Shown piece after piece: positions 11,293 to 21,267 of a stretch of 64,000 bases of DNA. Source of the stretch: JAKALD01 sp963817785. Lineage in GTDB: Bacteria > Pseudomonadota > Gammaproteobacteria > Burkholderiales > SG8-39. The position numbers and the translations under genes are program-made. How positions within the stretch are numbered: position 1 is the stretch's first letter; each line of letters opens with the position of its first letter. The DNA is taken from positions 124,001 through 188,000 of the forward strand of contig CAWFPL010000003.1 in NCBI GenBank assembly GCA_963817785.1, written 5' to 3'. The notes under the pieces were generated by a model that did no database searches, was not told where the DNA came from, and saw only the letters and a program-made list of their open reading frames with translations.

Positions 11293-12348
11293 ATGACCGA
11301 TTCCTTCGCCGGGCTGGCCCTCCTCGCCACCGCGGTCGTCGCACTCGACGAGCGCTTCGTGGTGCGCTACGCCAACCCGGCGGCCGAGAGCCTGCTCGAC
11401 ACCGGGGCGCGCAGCCTGATCGGCCAGCCATTTCTCCCGCTGTTCGCCGAAAGCACCGAGCTCGAAAAGACGCTCTCGGACGCGCTCGTTACGCATTGGG
11501 ACTATTCGGCGCAGCACGTGAGCTATCCGCGCCCGGGACGCGAAGCGGCGCCGCTGTCCTGCGTGGTGACGCACATCGACGTTGCGGGCACCCCCCTGCT
11601 CGTGGAGCTGCGGCCGATCGAGCAGCAGCTGCGGTTTGCGCGCGAGGAGCGCCTGGTGAGCGAGCAGCAGGCGAACCGGGAGCTGATCCGCAACCTCGCC
11701 CACGAGATCAAGAATCCGCTCGGCGGTCTGCGTGGCTCGGCGCAGCTGCTCGAGCGCGAACTCGGCCGGCCGGAGCTGAAGGAGTACACGCAGGTCATCA
11801 TCAAGGAGGCCGACCGCCTGCAGGCGCTCATGGACCGCCTGCTGACGCCGCACCGCGCGCCGCGCATGGCGGCGCTGAATATCCATGAGGTGCTCGAGCG
11901 GGTGAAGAGCCTGGTGCTGGCCGAATACCCGCGCGGCATCGCGGTTGTGCGCGACTACGATCCGAGCGCCCCGGACGTGGTCGGCGACAAGGAGCAGCTC
12001 ATCCAGGCCGTGCTCAACATCACCCGCAATGCAGCGCAGGCCCTGCTCTCCGACGGCAATGGCGCCCGCGGCGGCACCATCACCTACCGCACGCGTGTGG
12101 CGCGGCAGATCACTATCATGCGGCGGCGCCACGGCCTGGCACTAGAATTGCAAGTGATCGACGATGGACCCGGCATTCCGGAAGAGATCCGCGATCGCAT
12201 TTTTCAGCCCCTGGTCTCCGGGCGCGAGGGCGGCAGCGGTCTGGGCCTGTCGCTCGCCCAGACCTTCGTGCAGTACCACCAGGGGGTGATCGAGTGCGAG
12301 AGCCAGCCCGGGCGCACGGCGTTTACCATCCTATTGCCACTGGACTGA
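11293..12348 (+). CDS. glnL: Nitrogen regulation sensor kinase NtrB
   Basis: A 351-residue cytosolic histidine kinase/phosphatase. It has an N-terminal PAS domain (about 5-115), a HisKA dimerisation helix with NLAHEIKNPLGGLRG (phosphoacceptor His137), and an HATPase domain with N box (NITRNAAQAL), G1 (DDGPGIP) and G2 (GGSGLGLSLAQ). PII (GlnB) binding normally switches it to a phosphatase of NtrC. It sits 34 bases after the DUF4124 gene and 64 bases before ntrC. Confidence 0.96.
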   Translation: MTDSFAGLALLATAVVALDERFVVRYANPAAESLLDTGARSLIGQPFLPLFAESTELEKTLSDALVTHWDYSAQHVSYPRPGREAAPLSCVVTHIDVAGTPLLVELRPIEQQLRFAREERLVSEQQANRELIRNLAHEIKNPLGGLRGSAQLLERELGRPELKEYTQVIIKEADRLQALMDRLLTPHRAPRMAALNIHEVLERVKSLVLAEYPRGIAVVRDYDPSAPDVVGDKEQLIQAVLNITRNAAQALLSDGNGARGGTITYRTRVARQITIMRRRHGLALELQVIDDGPGIPEEIRDRIFQPLVSGREGGSGLGLSLAQTFVQYHQGVIECESQPGRTAFTILLPLD

Positions 12349-12412
12349 GCGTGAACCGGGAAATCTGCCAGCGAACGGGGGCGTCTGCGCCCCGCAGCCT
12401 GGGGCGTCGGCC

Positions 12413-13810
<1,398 letters not shown>

Positions 13811-13843
13811 GGAGCCTCGCGGGCTGTTTGGGAGTTGGTTTTC

Positions 13844-13902
13844 CCCGATCTCCGCTTTTTGGAGGGGTGGTTTTTGACCTCTCCAAAAAGCAGGGGATCG
13901 GG
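13844..13902. terminator. Long interrupted hairpin between convergent ntrC and panE
   Basis: The outer arms CCCGATC (13844-13850) and GATCGGG (13896-13902) bracket inner arms GCTTTTTGGAG (13854-13864) and CTCCAAAAAGC (13881-13891). The A5/T5 tracts within the stem mean either strand gives a hairpin with a following U-rich side, consistent with a bidirectional terminator. The two-tier symmetry could also be a small mobile palindrome. Confidence 0.7.
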
Positions 13903-13930
13903 TAGAACCAAAGCTGGGCCAACGCTCCAG

Positions 13931-14944
13931 CTACGCCGCGAGCCTGACCAGCCGCACGCTCGCGCGCTCGCCGAGCATGGTCTTGCCCAGCAGGCACAGC
14001 AGCGCGTAGACGGTCTCGCACGCGGGCGCCGGCGTCTGCGTGAGGTGCGCGAGCTCGATCACCGCGCCGAGCAGCGCCTCGTTCTCGATCTCGCGCCCCG
14101 CCTCGATGTCCTGCAGCGTGGAGGTCTTGTGCCGGCCCACTTTTTCGGCGCCGGCGATGCGCTTTTCCAGCGGCACCCGGAACTCGATCCCGAGCTTGCC
14201 GGCGATTGCCTGCGCCTCGCGCATCATGGTTGCCGCGAGCTCGCGCGTGGGTCCGAAGCGGCAAATGTCTTCCAGGGTGGCGTGGGTGAGCGCGCTGATC
14301 GGATTGAACGACATGTTGCCCCAGAGCTTGAGCCAGATCTCTGCGCGGATGTTGTCGAGCACGAACGCCTTGAAGCCTGCGCGCGTGAGGGCATCGGCGA
14401 CGCGCTTGACGCGCTCGGACTGCGAGCCATCCAGCTCGCCGATCGCGAAGCGGTCGCCCTCGACGTGGCGCACCACGCCGGGCGCGCGGATCTCGCCGGC
14501 GGGATACACCACGCAGCCGATGATGCGCTCGGGCTCGATGTGCCGCGCGATGGTGCCGTGCGGATCGAGGCACTCGATCGGCCGCCCGTCGTACGGACCG
14601 CCGTGACGCTGGAAGTACCACCACGGCAGGCCGTTCTGCGCCGTCATCAGCATGCTGCCGGCATCGAACAGCAGCGGCAGCTGCGGCGCGACCTGCTCGA
14701 TGACGTTCGACTTGACCGACAGGATCACCAGCTCGTGCTTGCCGGCGGCGGCGAAATCGTCGGTCGCCCGGATGTTCTTCGCGACGTGCTCCGCGCCGTC
14801 GCTCATGACGAGCCTGAGGCCGTTCTTCTGGATCGCCTCGAGGTGCGCCCCGCGATCGATGAGCGTGACCTCTTCGCCCGCTAGGGCGAGCTTCGCGCCC
14901 AGCAGCCCGCCGATCGCGCCGGCGCCCACTACGCAAATCTTCAT
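13931..14944 (-). CDS. panE: 2-dehydropantoate 2-reductase (ketopantoate reductase family)
   Basis: A 337-residue NADPH-dependent oxidoreductase. The Rossmann motif GAGAIGGLLGAKLA lies at residues 7-20, and the ApbA C-terminal helical domain (about 190-310) has the KLWGNMSFNPISALT block with the catalytic-type lysine. It makes pantoate for coenzyme A, though paralogues in this family act on other 2-oxo acids. It ends about 30 bases from the hairpin shared with ntrC. Its promoter lies in the repeat-containing gap at 14945-15039. Confidence 0.88.
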   Translation of the reverse strand: MKICVVGAGAIGGLLGAKLALAGEEVTLIDRGAHLEAIQKNGLRLVMSDGAEHVAKNIRATDDFAAAGKHELVILSVKSNVIEQVAPQLPLLFDAGSMLMTAQNGLPWWYFQRHGGPYDGRPIECLDPHGTIARHIEPERIIGCVVYPAGEIRAPGVVRHVEGDRFAIGELDGSQSERVKRVADALTRAGFKAFVLDNIRAEIWLKLWGNMSFNPISALTHATLEDICRFGPTRELAATMMREAQAIAGKLGIEFRVPLEKRIAGAEKVGRHKTSTLQDIEAGREIENEALLGAVIELAHLTQTPAPACETVYALLCLLGKTMLGERASVRLVRLAA

Positions 14945-14964
14945 GGTCGATCCCTTCGGTAAAG

Positions 14965-15040
14965 AGGGTGCGGGGGTAAGGGGATTCTCACCCCCGCGTT
15001 ACCAGGGGGTGCGGGGGTCAGATGCTTCTCACCCCCGCGT
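14965..15040. repeat. Two tandem copies of a dispersed GC hairpin repeat
   Basis: Two near-identical units of about 36 bases (14965-15000 and 15004-15040) each contain GTGCGGGGGT, a short T/C/A-rich loop with TTCTC, then ACCCCCGCGT. The arms GCGGGGGT and ACCCCCGC form an 8-bp stem. A third copy in the opposite orientation is at 37838-37874. They sit between genes only, like REP-type elements or terminators. Confidence 0.75.
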
Positions 15041-15810
15041 CACCCCTCGTAGCGGTTGGAGAGCGTGCCGATGCCCTCGATGGTCACTTCGACCGTGCTG
15101 CCGGGTTTCATCGAGCCGACGCCGACCGAGGTGCCGCAGCAGATCACGTCGCCGGGCTCGAGGGTCATGTCGCGCGACAGCAGGCTGACGATTTTCGCCG
15201 GCGGGAAGATCATGTCCGAGACCGGATAGTTCTGCCGCTCCTGGCCGTTGAGCACCAGCCGCACGCTGAGCGCCGCGGGATCGAGGCCGGTGGCGACCAC
15301 CGGCCCGAACACGCCGAAGGTGTCGTAGCTCTTGGCGCGCGACCACTGCTGGAACGCCGCGTCCTTGTTGATGATCTCGGCCGCCGTTACGTCGTTGATG
15401 CAGGTGTAGCCGAAGATGTACGCCACCGCGTCGGCCTCGGCGACTGCGCTGCAGCGCTGGCCGATGACGATGCCGAGCTCGCCCTCGTACACCACCTTGC
15501 CGTCGTAGGCCGCCGGCTTGCGGATGGTCTCGCCGTGCGCGAGGAAGGAGTTCGGCGCCTTGAGCAGCCACAGCGGCTCGGGGGGGATCGCCGCGTTCAG
15601 CTTGGCGGCGAGCGCGTGGAAGTTGTTCCACAGCGCGATCATCTTCCCGGGGACAACGGGCGTGAGCAGCTTGACTGCCGCCAGCGGCAGCGACTCGCCG
15701 CTCGGCTTCGGGTCGGTGAACACGTCGCCCGAATGCACGACGATCGACTCGCCCTCGAGGCGGCCGTACCCGGTCCGGGCGGCTTGCGCGAAACGGATCC
15801 AGCGCGCCAT
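15040..15810 (-). CDS. Fumarylacetoacetate hydrolase family protein
   Basis: A 256-residue FAH-fold hydrolase/isomerase. Seen: the metal-binding pattern YEGELGIVIG (two carboxylates), FGYTCINDVTA, and the tail GDVICCGTSVGVGSMKPG. Family members hydrate or hydrolyse 2-oxo-acid catechol-cleavage products or decarboxylate oxaloacetate. The exact substrate cannot be set from sequence. A strong AAGGAGG site precedes the ATG at 15810. Divergent from malate synthase; the shared 170-base region carries a palindromic operator candidate. Confidence 0.88.
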   Translation of the reverse strand: MARWIRFAQAARTGYGRLEGESIVVHSGDVFTDPKPSGESLPLAAVKLLTPVVPGKMIALWNNFHALAAKLNAAIPPEPLWLLKAPNSFLAHGETIRKPAAYDGKVVYEGELGIVIGQRCSAVAEADAVAYIFGYTCINDVTAAEIINKDAAFQQWSRAKSYDTFGVFGPVVATGLDPAALSVRLVLNGQERQNYPVSDMIFPPAKIVSLLSRDMTLEPGDVICCGTSVGVGSMKPGSTVEVTIEGIGTLSNRYEG

Positions 15811-15889
15811 GGATCTCCTCCTTTTGTGCGGCGTTCGCCGCCGCGTTTGTGGCTGCAGTATAGACCACGATCCCCTATAACGAGATTGC

Positions 15890-15906
15890 ATTTCACGATA
15901 CGAAAT
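15890..15906. promoter_or_regulatory. Palindromic operator candidate between FAH gene and aceB
   Basis: ATTTC (15890-15894) and GAAAT (15902-15906) are a perfect inverted repeat with a 7-base spacer in an A/T-rich stretch, about 75 bases before aceB and 80 before the divergent gene. The layout resembles operators of IclR- or GntR-type regulators of glyoxylate genes, but no regulator gene is adjacent. Confidence 0.4.
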
Positions 15907-15979
15907 TACGATTTTGTGCGGAGCAACAGACGCAGGCTAAAATCTCCCCCTTTTGGTACAGGTCCAACAGGGGCTTTCC

Positions 15980-17575
15980 ATGTCGAGCGCGTTTCCCGCC
16001 GGTGTGCGGATCACCGGCACGATCACTCCGGAGTTCTCTCAGATCCTGACGCCCGAAGCGGTGGCGTTCGTCGCCAAGCTGCACCGCACTTTCGAGGCGC
16101 GGCGCCAGGAGCTGCTGGCGCGCCGCGCCGCGCGGCAGAAGGATTTCGATGCCGGAAAGCTGCCCGATTTCCTCGCCGAGACCAGGCAGGTGCGCGAGTC
16201 GGACTGGACGATCGCCGCCCAACCGAAGGACATGCTCGACCGGCGCGTCGAGATCACCGGGCCGACTGACCGCAAGATGGTGATCAACGCGCTCAACTCG
16301 GGCGCCTCGACCTTTATGGCGGACTTCGAGGACGCCAATTGCCCGACCTGGTTCAACATGATCGACGGGCAGATCAACCTGCGCGACGCGGCGCGCCGCG
16401 CGATCACCTTCGAGCAGGCGGGCAGGCAGTACCGGCTCAACGACAAGGTCGCGGTGCTGATCCCGCGCCCGCGCGGCTGGCACCTGAGCGAGAAGCACGT
16501 GCTGATCGACGGCCAGCCGGTCGCGGGCGGGATCTTCGACTTTGCGCTGTATTTCTTCCACAACGCCAAGGAGCTGCTCCAGCGCGGCAGCGGACCGTAC
16601 TTCTACCTGCCGAAGATGGAGTCGCACCTCGAGGCGCGGCTGTGGAACGACATCTTCGAGCTGGCGCAGAGCGAGCTCGGCGTGCCGCAGGGCTCGATCA
16701 AGGCCACCGTGCTGATCGAGACCGTGGTGGCCGCCTTCGAGATGGACGAGATCCTGTGGGAGCTGAAGGAACACTCCGCGGGCCTCAACATCGGGCGCTG
16801 GGACTACATCTTCTCGTGCATCAAGAAATTCCGCTCCAACAAGCACTTCTGCCTTGCCGACCGCTCGCAAGTGACGATGACCGCGCCGTTCATGCGCGCC
16901 TACGCCCTGCTGCTGGTGAAGACCTGCCACCGGCGCGGTGCGCCCGCGATGGGCGGCATGGCGGCGCAGATTCCGATCAAGAACGACCCTGCGGCGAACG
17001 AGGCCGCGCTCGAGAAGGTGCACCAGGACAAGCTGCGCGAGGTGACCGACGGCTGCGACGGCACCTGGGTGGCGCACCCCGGGCTAGTACCGATCGCCAA
17101 GGCGGTGTTCGACCAGCACATGCCGCAGCCCAACCAGTACGGCAAGCAGCGCCCGGATGTGAGCGTCACGGCGAAGAACCTGCTCGATTTCCAGCCCGAG
17201 AAGCCGATCACCGAGACCGGCCTGCGCAACAACATCTCGGTCGGCATCCAGTACCTCGGCGCCTGGCTCGCGGGCAACGGCTGCGTGCCGGTGTTCAATC
17301 TGATGGAGGACGCCGCGACTGCGGAAATCTCGCGCTCCCAGATCTGGCAGTGGGTGCGCAGCGAGAAGGGCGTGCTGGACGACGGACGCAAGGTGACCAA
17401 GGAGCTGTTCAGGAAGCTGCTCGCCGAGGAGGTGCCCAAAGTGCGGACCTACCTCGGCGAGGCCGCCTACGCGGCGGGGAAATACGAGGACGGCGCCAGG
17501 CTGTTCGACAAGATCACCACCGAGGACCACTACGTCGAGTTCCTCACCCTGCCGGCGTACGAGCTGATCGACTGA
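15980..17575 (+). CDS. aceB: Malate synthase A
   Basis: A 531-residue enzyme of the glyoxylate shunt that condenses glyoxylate and acetyl-CoA to malate. It carries the signature block KDHSSGLN-like KEHSAGLNIGRWDYIFS, the FMADFEDANCPTW acid loop, and the C-terminal NLMEDAATAEISRSQIWQW segment with the catalytic aspartate. The length is that of the A isoform (about 530), not the 720-residue G form. An in-frame ATG at 15953 lacks a ribosome site, so 15980 is preferred. No isocitrate lyase gene is in the window. Confidence 0.97.
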   Translation: MSSAFPAGVRITGTITPEFSQILTPEAVAFVAKLHRTFEARRQELLARRAARQKDFDAGKLPDFLAETRQVRESDWTIAAQPKDMLDRRVEITGPTDRKMVINALNSGASTFMADFEDANCPTWFNMIDGQINLRDAARRAITFEQAGRQYRLNDKVAVLIPRPRGWHLSEKHVLIDGQPVAGGIFDFALYFFHNAKELLQRGSGPYFYLPKMESHLEARLWNDIFELAQSELGVPQGSIKATVLIETVVAAFEMDEILWELKEHSAGLNIGRWDYIFSCIKKFRSNKHFCLADRSQVTMTAPFMRAYALLLVKTCHRRGAPAMGGMAAQIPIKNDPAANEAALEKVHQDKLREVTDGCDGTWVAHPGLVPIAKAVFDQHMPQPNQYGKQRPDVSVTAKNLLDFQPEKPITETGLRNNISVGIQYLGAWLAGNGCVPVFNLMEDAATAEISRSQIWQWVRSEKGVLDDGRKVTKELFRKLLAEEVPKVRTYLGEAAYAAGKYEDGARLFDKITTEDHYVEFLTLPAYELID

Positions 17576-17593
17576 GCTCAAGGAGAAACGACG

Positions 17594-18157
17594 ATGGCAG
17601 AAGCGAACGCGCTCACCTTCCTCGGCCTTTGCGGCAGCCTGCGCGAGGGCTCCTACAACAGGGCCGCCCTGCGTGCCGCGCAGGAGCTCGCGCCGAGCGG
17701 CGTGCGCGTCGAGACTTTCGATCTGTCCGCGGTCCCGGCGTACAACGACGACATTCGGCTGAAGGGCTATCCGCCCGCCGTGCAGGAGCTGCGCGCGGCC
17801 ATCAAGGCGGCCGACGCGGTCCTGTTCGCGACGCCGGAATTCAACTACTCGGTCCCGGGCGTGCTGAAGAATGCGATCGACTGGGCCTCGCGCCCGCCCG
17901 AGCAGCCCTTCGACGGCAAGCCGGCGGCGATCATGGGGGCGAGCGGCGGGATGCTGGGGACCGCGCGCGCGCAATACCACCTGCGCCAAATGGGCGTGTT
18001 CCTCAACATCCATTTCCTGAACCGCCCCGAAGTGATGATCGCGCAGGCGACCTCGAAGTTCGACGCGCAGGGCCGGCTGACCGACGAGACCGCGCGCAAG
18101 CTGATCGGCGAGCAGCTCGTCGCGCTCGCAGCCTGGGTGCGCAGGCTGCGCGGCTGA
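17594..18157 (+). CDS. NADPH-dependent FMN reductase (ChrR/azoreductase type)
   Basis: A 187-residue flavodoxin-fold oxidoreductase. The FMN phosphate loop GSLREGSYNRA lies at residues 14-24, the TPEFNYSVPGVLKNAIDW block near 80-97, and PAAIMGASGGMLGT follows. The family reduces quinones, chromate or azo dyes by two-electron transfer and protects against oxidative stress. An AAGGAGA site precedes the ATG and it begins 18 bases after aceB, so probably co-transcribed. Confidence 0.92.
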   Translation: MAEANALTFLGLCGSLREGSYNRAALRAAQELAPSGVRVETFDLSAVPAYNDDIRLKGYPPAVQELRAAIKAADAVLFATPEFNYSVPGVLKNAIDWASRPPEQPFDGKPAAIMGASGGMLGTARAQYHLRQMGVFLNIHFLNRPEVMIAQATSKFDAQGRLTDETARKLIGEQLVALAAWVRRLRG

Positions 18158-18173
18158 GGGGGTGGCGCCCGCG

Positions 18174-18944
18174 CTAGCGGGCGAGATTGGGATACAGCTT
18201 CGCTGCGATCGCCACCAGCAGCGCGAGCGCGGCGAGCATGACGCCGAAGTCGGTCACCAGGCCATAGCTGCTCTGCCCGCCCTCGATCATGAGCCCGCGC
18301 AGCGCGTCGACCACGTAGGTGAGGGGATTAAACCGCGCCACGAGCTTGAGCCACCCGGGCATCAGCTCGAGCGGGTAGATCGCGTTGCTGGCGAAGAACA
18401 GCGGCATGGTCAGCACCTGGCCGATGCCCATGAAACGCTCGCGCGTCTTGACGATACAGGCAATGGTGAGCGAGAAGGTCGAGAACGCCGCCGATCCCAG
18501 CATCACGCCGGCGAGCACGCCGGCGACCGCGTGAGGGCTCCACTGCATGTGGATTCCCAGCGCCAGCGCGATCAGGTACACGATCACGGCCTGCACCACG
18601 CCGCGCAGCCCCGCCGCCATCGCCTTGCCGAGCACCAGCGCGCTGCGCAGCGCGGGCGTCACCAGCAATTTGTGGATGATGCCCAGGTCGCGCTCCCAGA
18701 TAACCGCGATGCCGTAGAAGATCGCGCTGAACAGCACGCTCTGCGCAAGGATGCCGGGCGTCATGAAGGCAAGGTAGCTGACGTTGCCCGTCGGGATGCC
18801 TCGCACCCGGCTGAAGACCTGGCCGAACACCACCAGCCACAGCACCGGCTGGACCGCGCGCGAGAACAGCTCGGTCGGATCGCGCAGCAGCTTCCTCAGC
18901 TCCGCATCCGCCACCGCCAGACTTTGCGCGACGAGAGACAGCAT
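18174..18944 (-). CDS. ABC-2 type transporter permease (DrrB-like)
   Basis: 256 residues with six predicted membrane helices and the ABC-2 family signature region FNPLTYVVDALRG near residues 210-222. The N-terminal DPTELFSRAVQPVLWLVVFGQVFSRVRGIP is typical of daunorubicin-resistance-type permeases. It forms an exporter with the ATPase encoded just upstream (8-base gap). Exported substrate unknown. It is the last gene of the run that starts with the Cpx-like regulator. Confidence 0.9.
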   Translation of the reverse strand: MLSLVAQSLAVADAELRKLLRDPTELFSRAVQPVLWLVVFGQVFSRVRGIPTGNVSYLAFMTPGILAQSVLFSAIFYGIAVIWERDLGIIHKLLVTPALRSALVLGKAMAAGLRGVVQAVIVYLIALALGIHMQWSPHAVAGVLAGVMLGSAAFSTFSLTIACIVKTRERFMGIGQVLTMPLFFASNAIYPLELMPGWLKLVARFNPLTYVVDALRGLMIEGGQSSYGLVTDFGVMLAALALLVAIAAKLYPNLAR

Positions 18945-18952
18945 GGTCCCGC

Positions 18953-19834
18953 TCAGCCCAGCCGCTGCGCCGTGCTGCGCGCGCTACGCACGTCGTGGTA
19001 GCTGCCGGCTTCGCGCAGCGTGCTGCCGCTGTAATGCACGAACACGTCATCCAGGGTCGCTCCCGGGGCCACCGACGCCTTGAGGGCTGTCGGCTCCCCG
19101 GTTGCGGCGACGCTCCCGAGATGCAGGATGGCCAGCTCGTCGCAGAGATGGTCCGCCTCCTCCATGTCGTGGGTCGTGATCAGCACCGTCATGCCGTAGG
19201 CCTGCCTCAGCTCGCGCAGGCGATCCCACACCGTGCGGCGCGCCACGGGATCGAGCCCGATCGTCGGCTCGTCAAGAAACAGGACCGCGGGGCGGTGAAG
19301 CATCGCCTGCGCCAGCTCCAGGCGCCGGATCATGCCGCCCGAGTACGTCCTGACCAGCCGGTCGGCCGCCTCGGAGAGCGCCATGAAGGCGAGCGCGTCC
19401 TCGATGCGCGTCTTGCGCACGCTGCGCCCCATGCCGTGGAGCCTGGCCGACAGCACAAGGTTCTCGCGTCCGGTCAGCGCGCCGTCGGCCGAGAGCATCT
19501 GCGGCACGTAGCCGATGTGTTGCCTGACCCGCGCGGGGAAGCGGACGACGTCGAATCCTGCCACCAGCGCCGTGCCCGAGCTGGGCTCGAGCAACGTCGT
19601 CAGCATCTTGATGATGGTGCTCTTGCCCGCACCGTTCGGTCCGAGCAAGCCGAAGATCGCGCCTTGCCGGACCTCGAGATCGACGCCGTTCACCGCGGCG
19701 ATGGATCCGAACCGCCGCGTGAGGCCATGCGTCTCGATGGCGTATCGGTTTGTGGCGCGCAAGGCATCCGCCTCCCGGTTCGCGGCGCCGCCGGGCGCGC
19801 CCTGCCGACCGGAATGAGACTCGGGTATCTGCAT
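18953..19834 (-). CDS. ABC transporter ATP-binding protein (DrrA-like)
   Basis: A 293-residue ATPase with Walker A GPNGAGKST, Q-loop YVPQML, signature YSGGMIRRLELA and Walker B VLFLDEPT, plus a C-terminal extension (GATLDDVFVHYSG) typical of the DrrA subfamily. The ATG at 19834 lies six bases beyond the sensor-kinase stop; an overlapping TTG at 19843 is an alternative start. It energises the permease encoded next. Encoded in one run with a CpxRA-like pair, so envelope stress may control this exporter. Confidence 0.92.
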   Translation of the reverse strand: MQIPESHSGRQGAPGGAANREADALRATNRYAIETHGLTRRFGSIAAVNGVDLEVRQGAIFGLLGPNGAGKSTIIKMLTTLLEPSSGTALVAGFDVVRFPARVRQHIGYVPQMLSADGALTGRENLVLSARLHGMGRSVRKTRIEDALAFMALSEAADRLVRTYSGGMIRRLELAQAMLHRPAVLFLDEPTIGLDPVARRTVWDRLRELRQAYGMTVLITTHDMEEADHLCDELAILHLGSVAATGEPTALKASVAPGATLDDVFVHYSGSTLREAGSYHDVRSARSTAQRLG

Positions 19835-19839
19835 GAGAG

Positions 19840-21264
19840 TCAACCGCTGCGGATCGAGCTCGCGCTCGCGGACGATGCGGCTGCCGGCGCGGCCAGCCGG
19901 CCCGGCGCGGAGCTGACGCCGCCCACGGGCAAGCGGATCGTGATCGCCAGGCCGCCGCCCGGCCGATTCGCGGCGCGAATCTGGCCGCGGTGGGCCTGTA
20001 CCGCCCGCCGCGCGATGGCGAGGCCCAGGCCGTAGCCGCCGCTTGCGCGATCGCGCGCTTCGCCCACGCGCACGAATGGTTCGAAGATGCGCGGCAACAT
20101 CTCCTCGGGCACCCCGGCCCCGCGATCTTCCACGTCGATGCTGTAGCCGCCGCCGGGGTCCGCCGCCAGCACCACGGTCACCTCGGTCCCCGGCCTGGTG
20201 TGGCGCACGGCATTGCGCAGGACGTTCTCGACTGCGCTATGCAACAGCGTGGGGTCGCCTTCGACGCTGGCGGCAATCGAGGCGAACACCTGCACTTTGC
20301 AGCCGCGGGCCTGGGCTTCCAGCGCCGCGTCGTCAGCGACCTCGCGCAGCAGCTCGTTCAGGACCACCGGCTCGCGCACCGACAGGCCCGCGCCGGATTC
20401 CAGCCGTGACAAGGACAGGATCTGGCCGATCAGTTCCCCCAGACGCTCGGCTTCGTGCTCGATGCGGTCGAGCTCTCCGGCGACCGCGCCGGCCGAATGC
20501 TGTCTGGCCAGGCCGAGCGCCGCCTGCACGCGCGCCAGCGGAGAGCGCAATTCGTGCGACACGTCGCGCAGCAGCTCCTTCTGCGAGCGCAGCAATCCGT
20601 CCAGGCGCTCGGCCATGTGGTCGAGGGCATACGCCAGGTCCACGATCTCGTCGCGCCGCACGCCGAGCGTGGGCCCGACGCGCTGGGAAAAGTCCCCGGC
20701 CGCGTAGGCGAGCGTGGCCCGGCGCAGGCGCTCGATGGGTGCGGCGAGGTAGCGGGCGAGCAGCAGGCACACGAGCCCGCCCGCCAGCGCGGCGACGAGC
20801 AGCGGTACCGCGATCACGCGCGGCCGGGCCAGGAACCGTCCGAGGGTGACGCCCTGGAAATCGGGGATCAGCCACAGCGTCCGGCCATCGGGAAGACGGA
20901 TCGCCGGGCGCTGCGTCAGCCCGGGCCGCTCCCGCGCGCGCAGGATACGCTGGAGGTGCGCAAGCGCGTGCGGCGGCACATCGCGGTCCAGGAAGTCGTG
21001 CCCCTGCGCGTCGAGCACCAGGACAGGCACGAGCTCCTCTCGATCGACGCGCTTGGCCCAGTTGCGCAGGCCTTCGGGCCCGCGCGCGTCGACCGCGGCT
21101 TGCGCCTGGAGGACGTAGCGCGCGTAGCGCTCGTAGAGCGGCGCGGCATCCTCGCGATGCCGCATTTGGTCGACGTACAGCGACGCGGCGAGCACGACCG
21201 CCGCGGCGAACAGCACCAGCGCCGCCCAGAACGACAGGAACAGCTTCCAGAACAGCCTGCGCAT
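19840..21264 (-). CDS. CpxA-like sensor histidine kinase
   Basis: A 474-residue inner-membrane kinase. Two membrane helices (about 5-28 and 158-180) frame a periplasmic sensor of about 125 residues. A HAMP domain follows (about 175-230), then HisKA with the LRDVSHELRSPLARVQAALGLAR-type phosphoacceptor region (His237) and an HATPase domain with N box NVLRNAVRHT and GYGLGLAIARR. The HisKA wording is very close to CpxA. It starts three bases after the regulator stop. The neighbouring CpxP/Spy-like gene supports an envelope stress role. Confidence 0.88.
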   Translation of the reverse strand: MRRLFWKLFLSFWAALVLFAAAVVLAASLYVDQMRHREDAAPLYERYARYVLQAQAAVDARGPEGLRNWAKRVDREELVPVLVLDAQGHDFLDRDVPPHALAHLQRILRARERPGLTQRPAIRLPDGRTLWLIPDFQGVTLGRFLARPRVIAVPLLVAALAGGLVCLLLARYLAAPIERLRRATLAYAAGDFSQRVGPTLGVRRDEIVDLAYALDHMAERLDGLLRSQKELLRDVSHELRSPLARVQAALGLARQHSAGAVAGELDRIEHEAERLGELIGQILSLSRLESGAGLSVREPVVLNELLREVADDAALEAQARGCKVQVFASIAASVEGDPTLLHSAVENVLRNAVRHTRPGTEVTVVLAADPGGGYSIDVEDRGAGVPEEMLPRIFEPFVRVGEARDRASGGYGLGLAIARRAVQAHRGQIRAANRPGGGLAITIRLPVGGVSSAPGRLAAPAAASSASASSIRSG

Positions 21265-21267
21265 GGC

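Noticed and set aside
14965..15040. Tandem GC-rich repeats taken at first for a small CRISPR array
   Set aside because: There are only two units, each a self-complementary hairpin, with no spacers of regular length and no cas genes.
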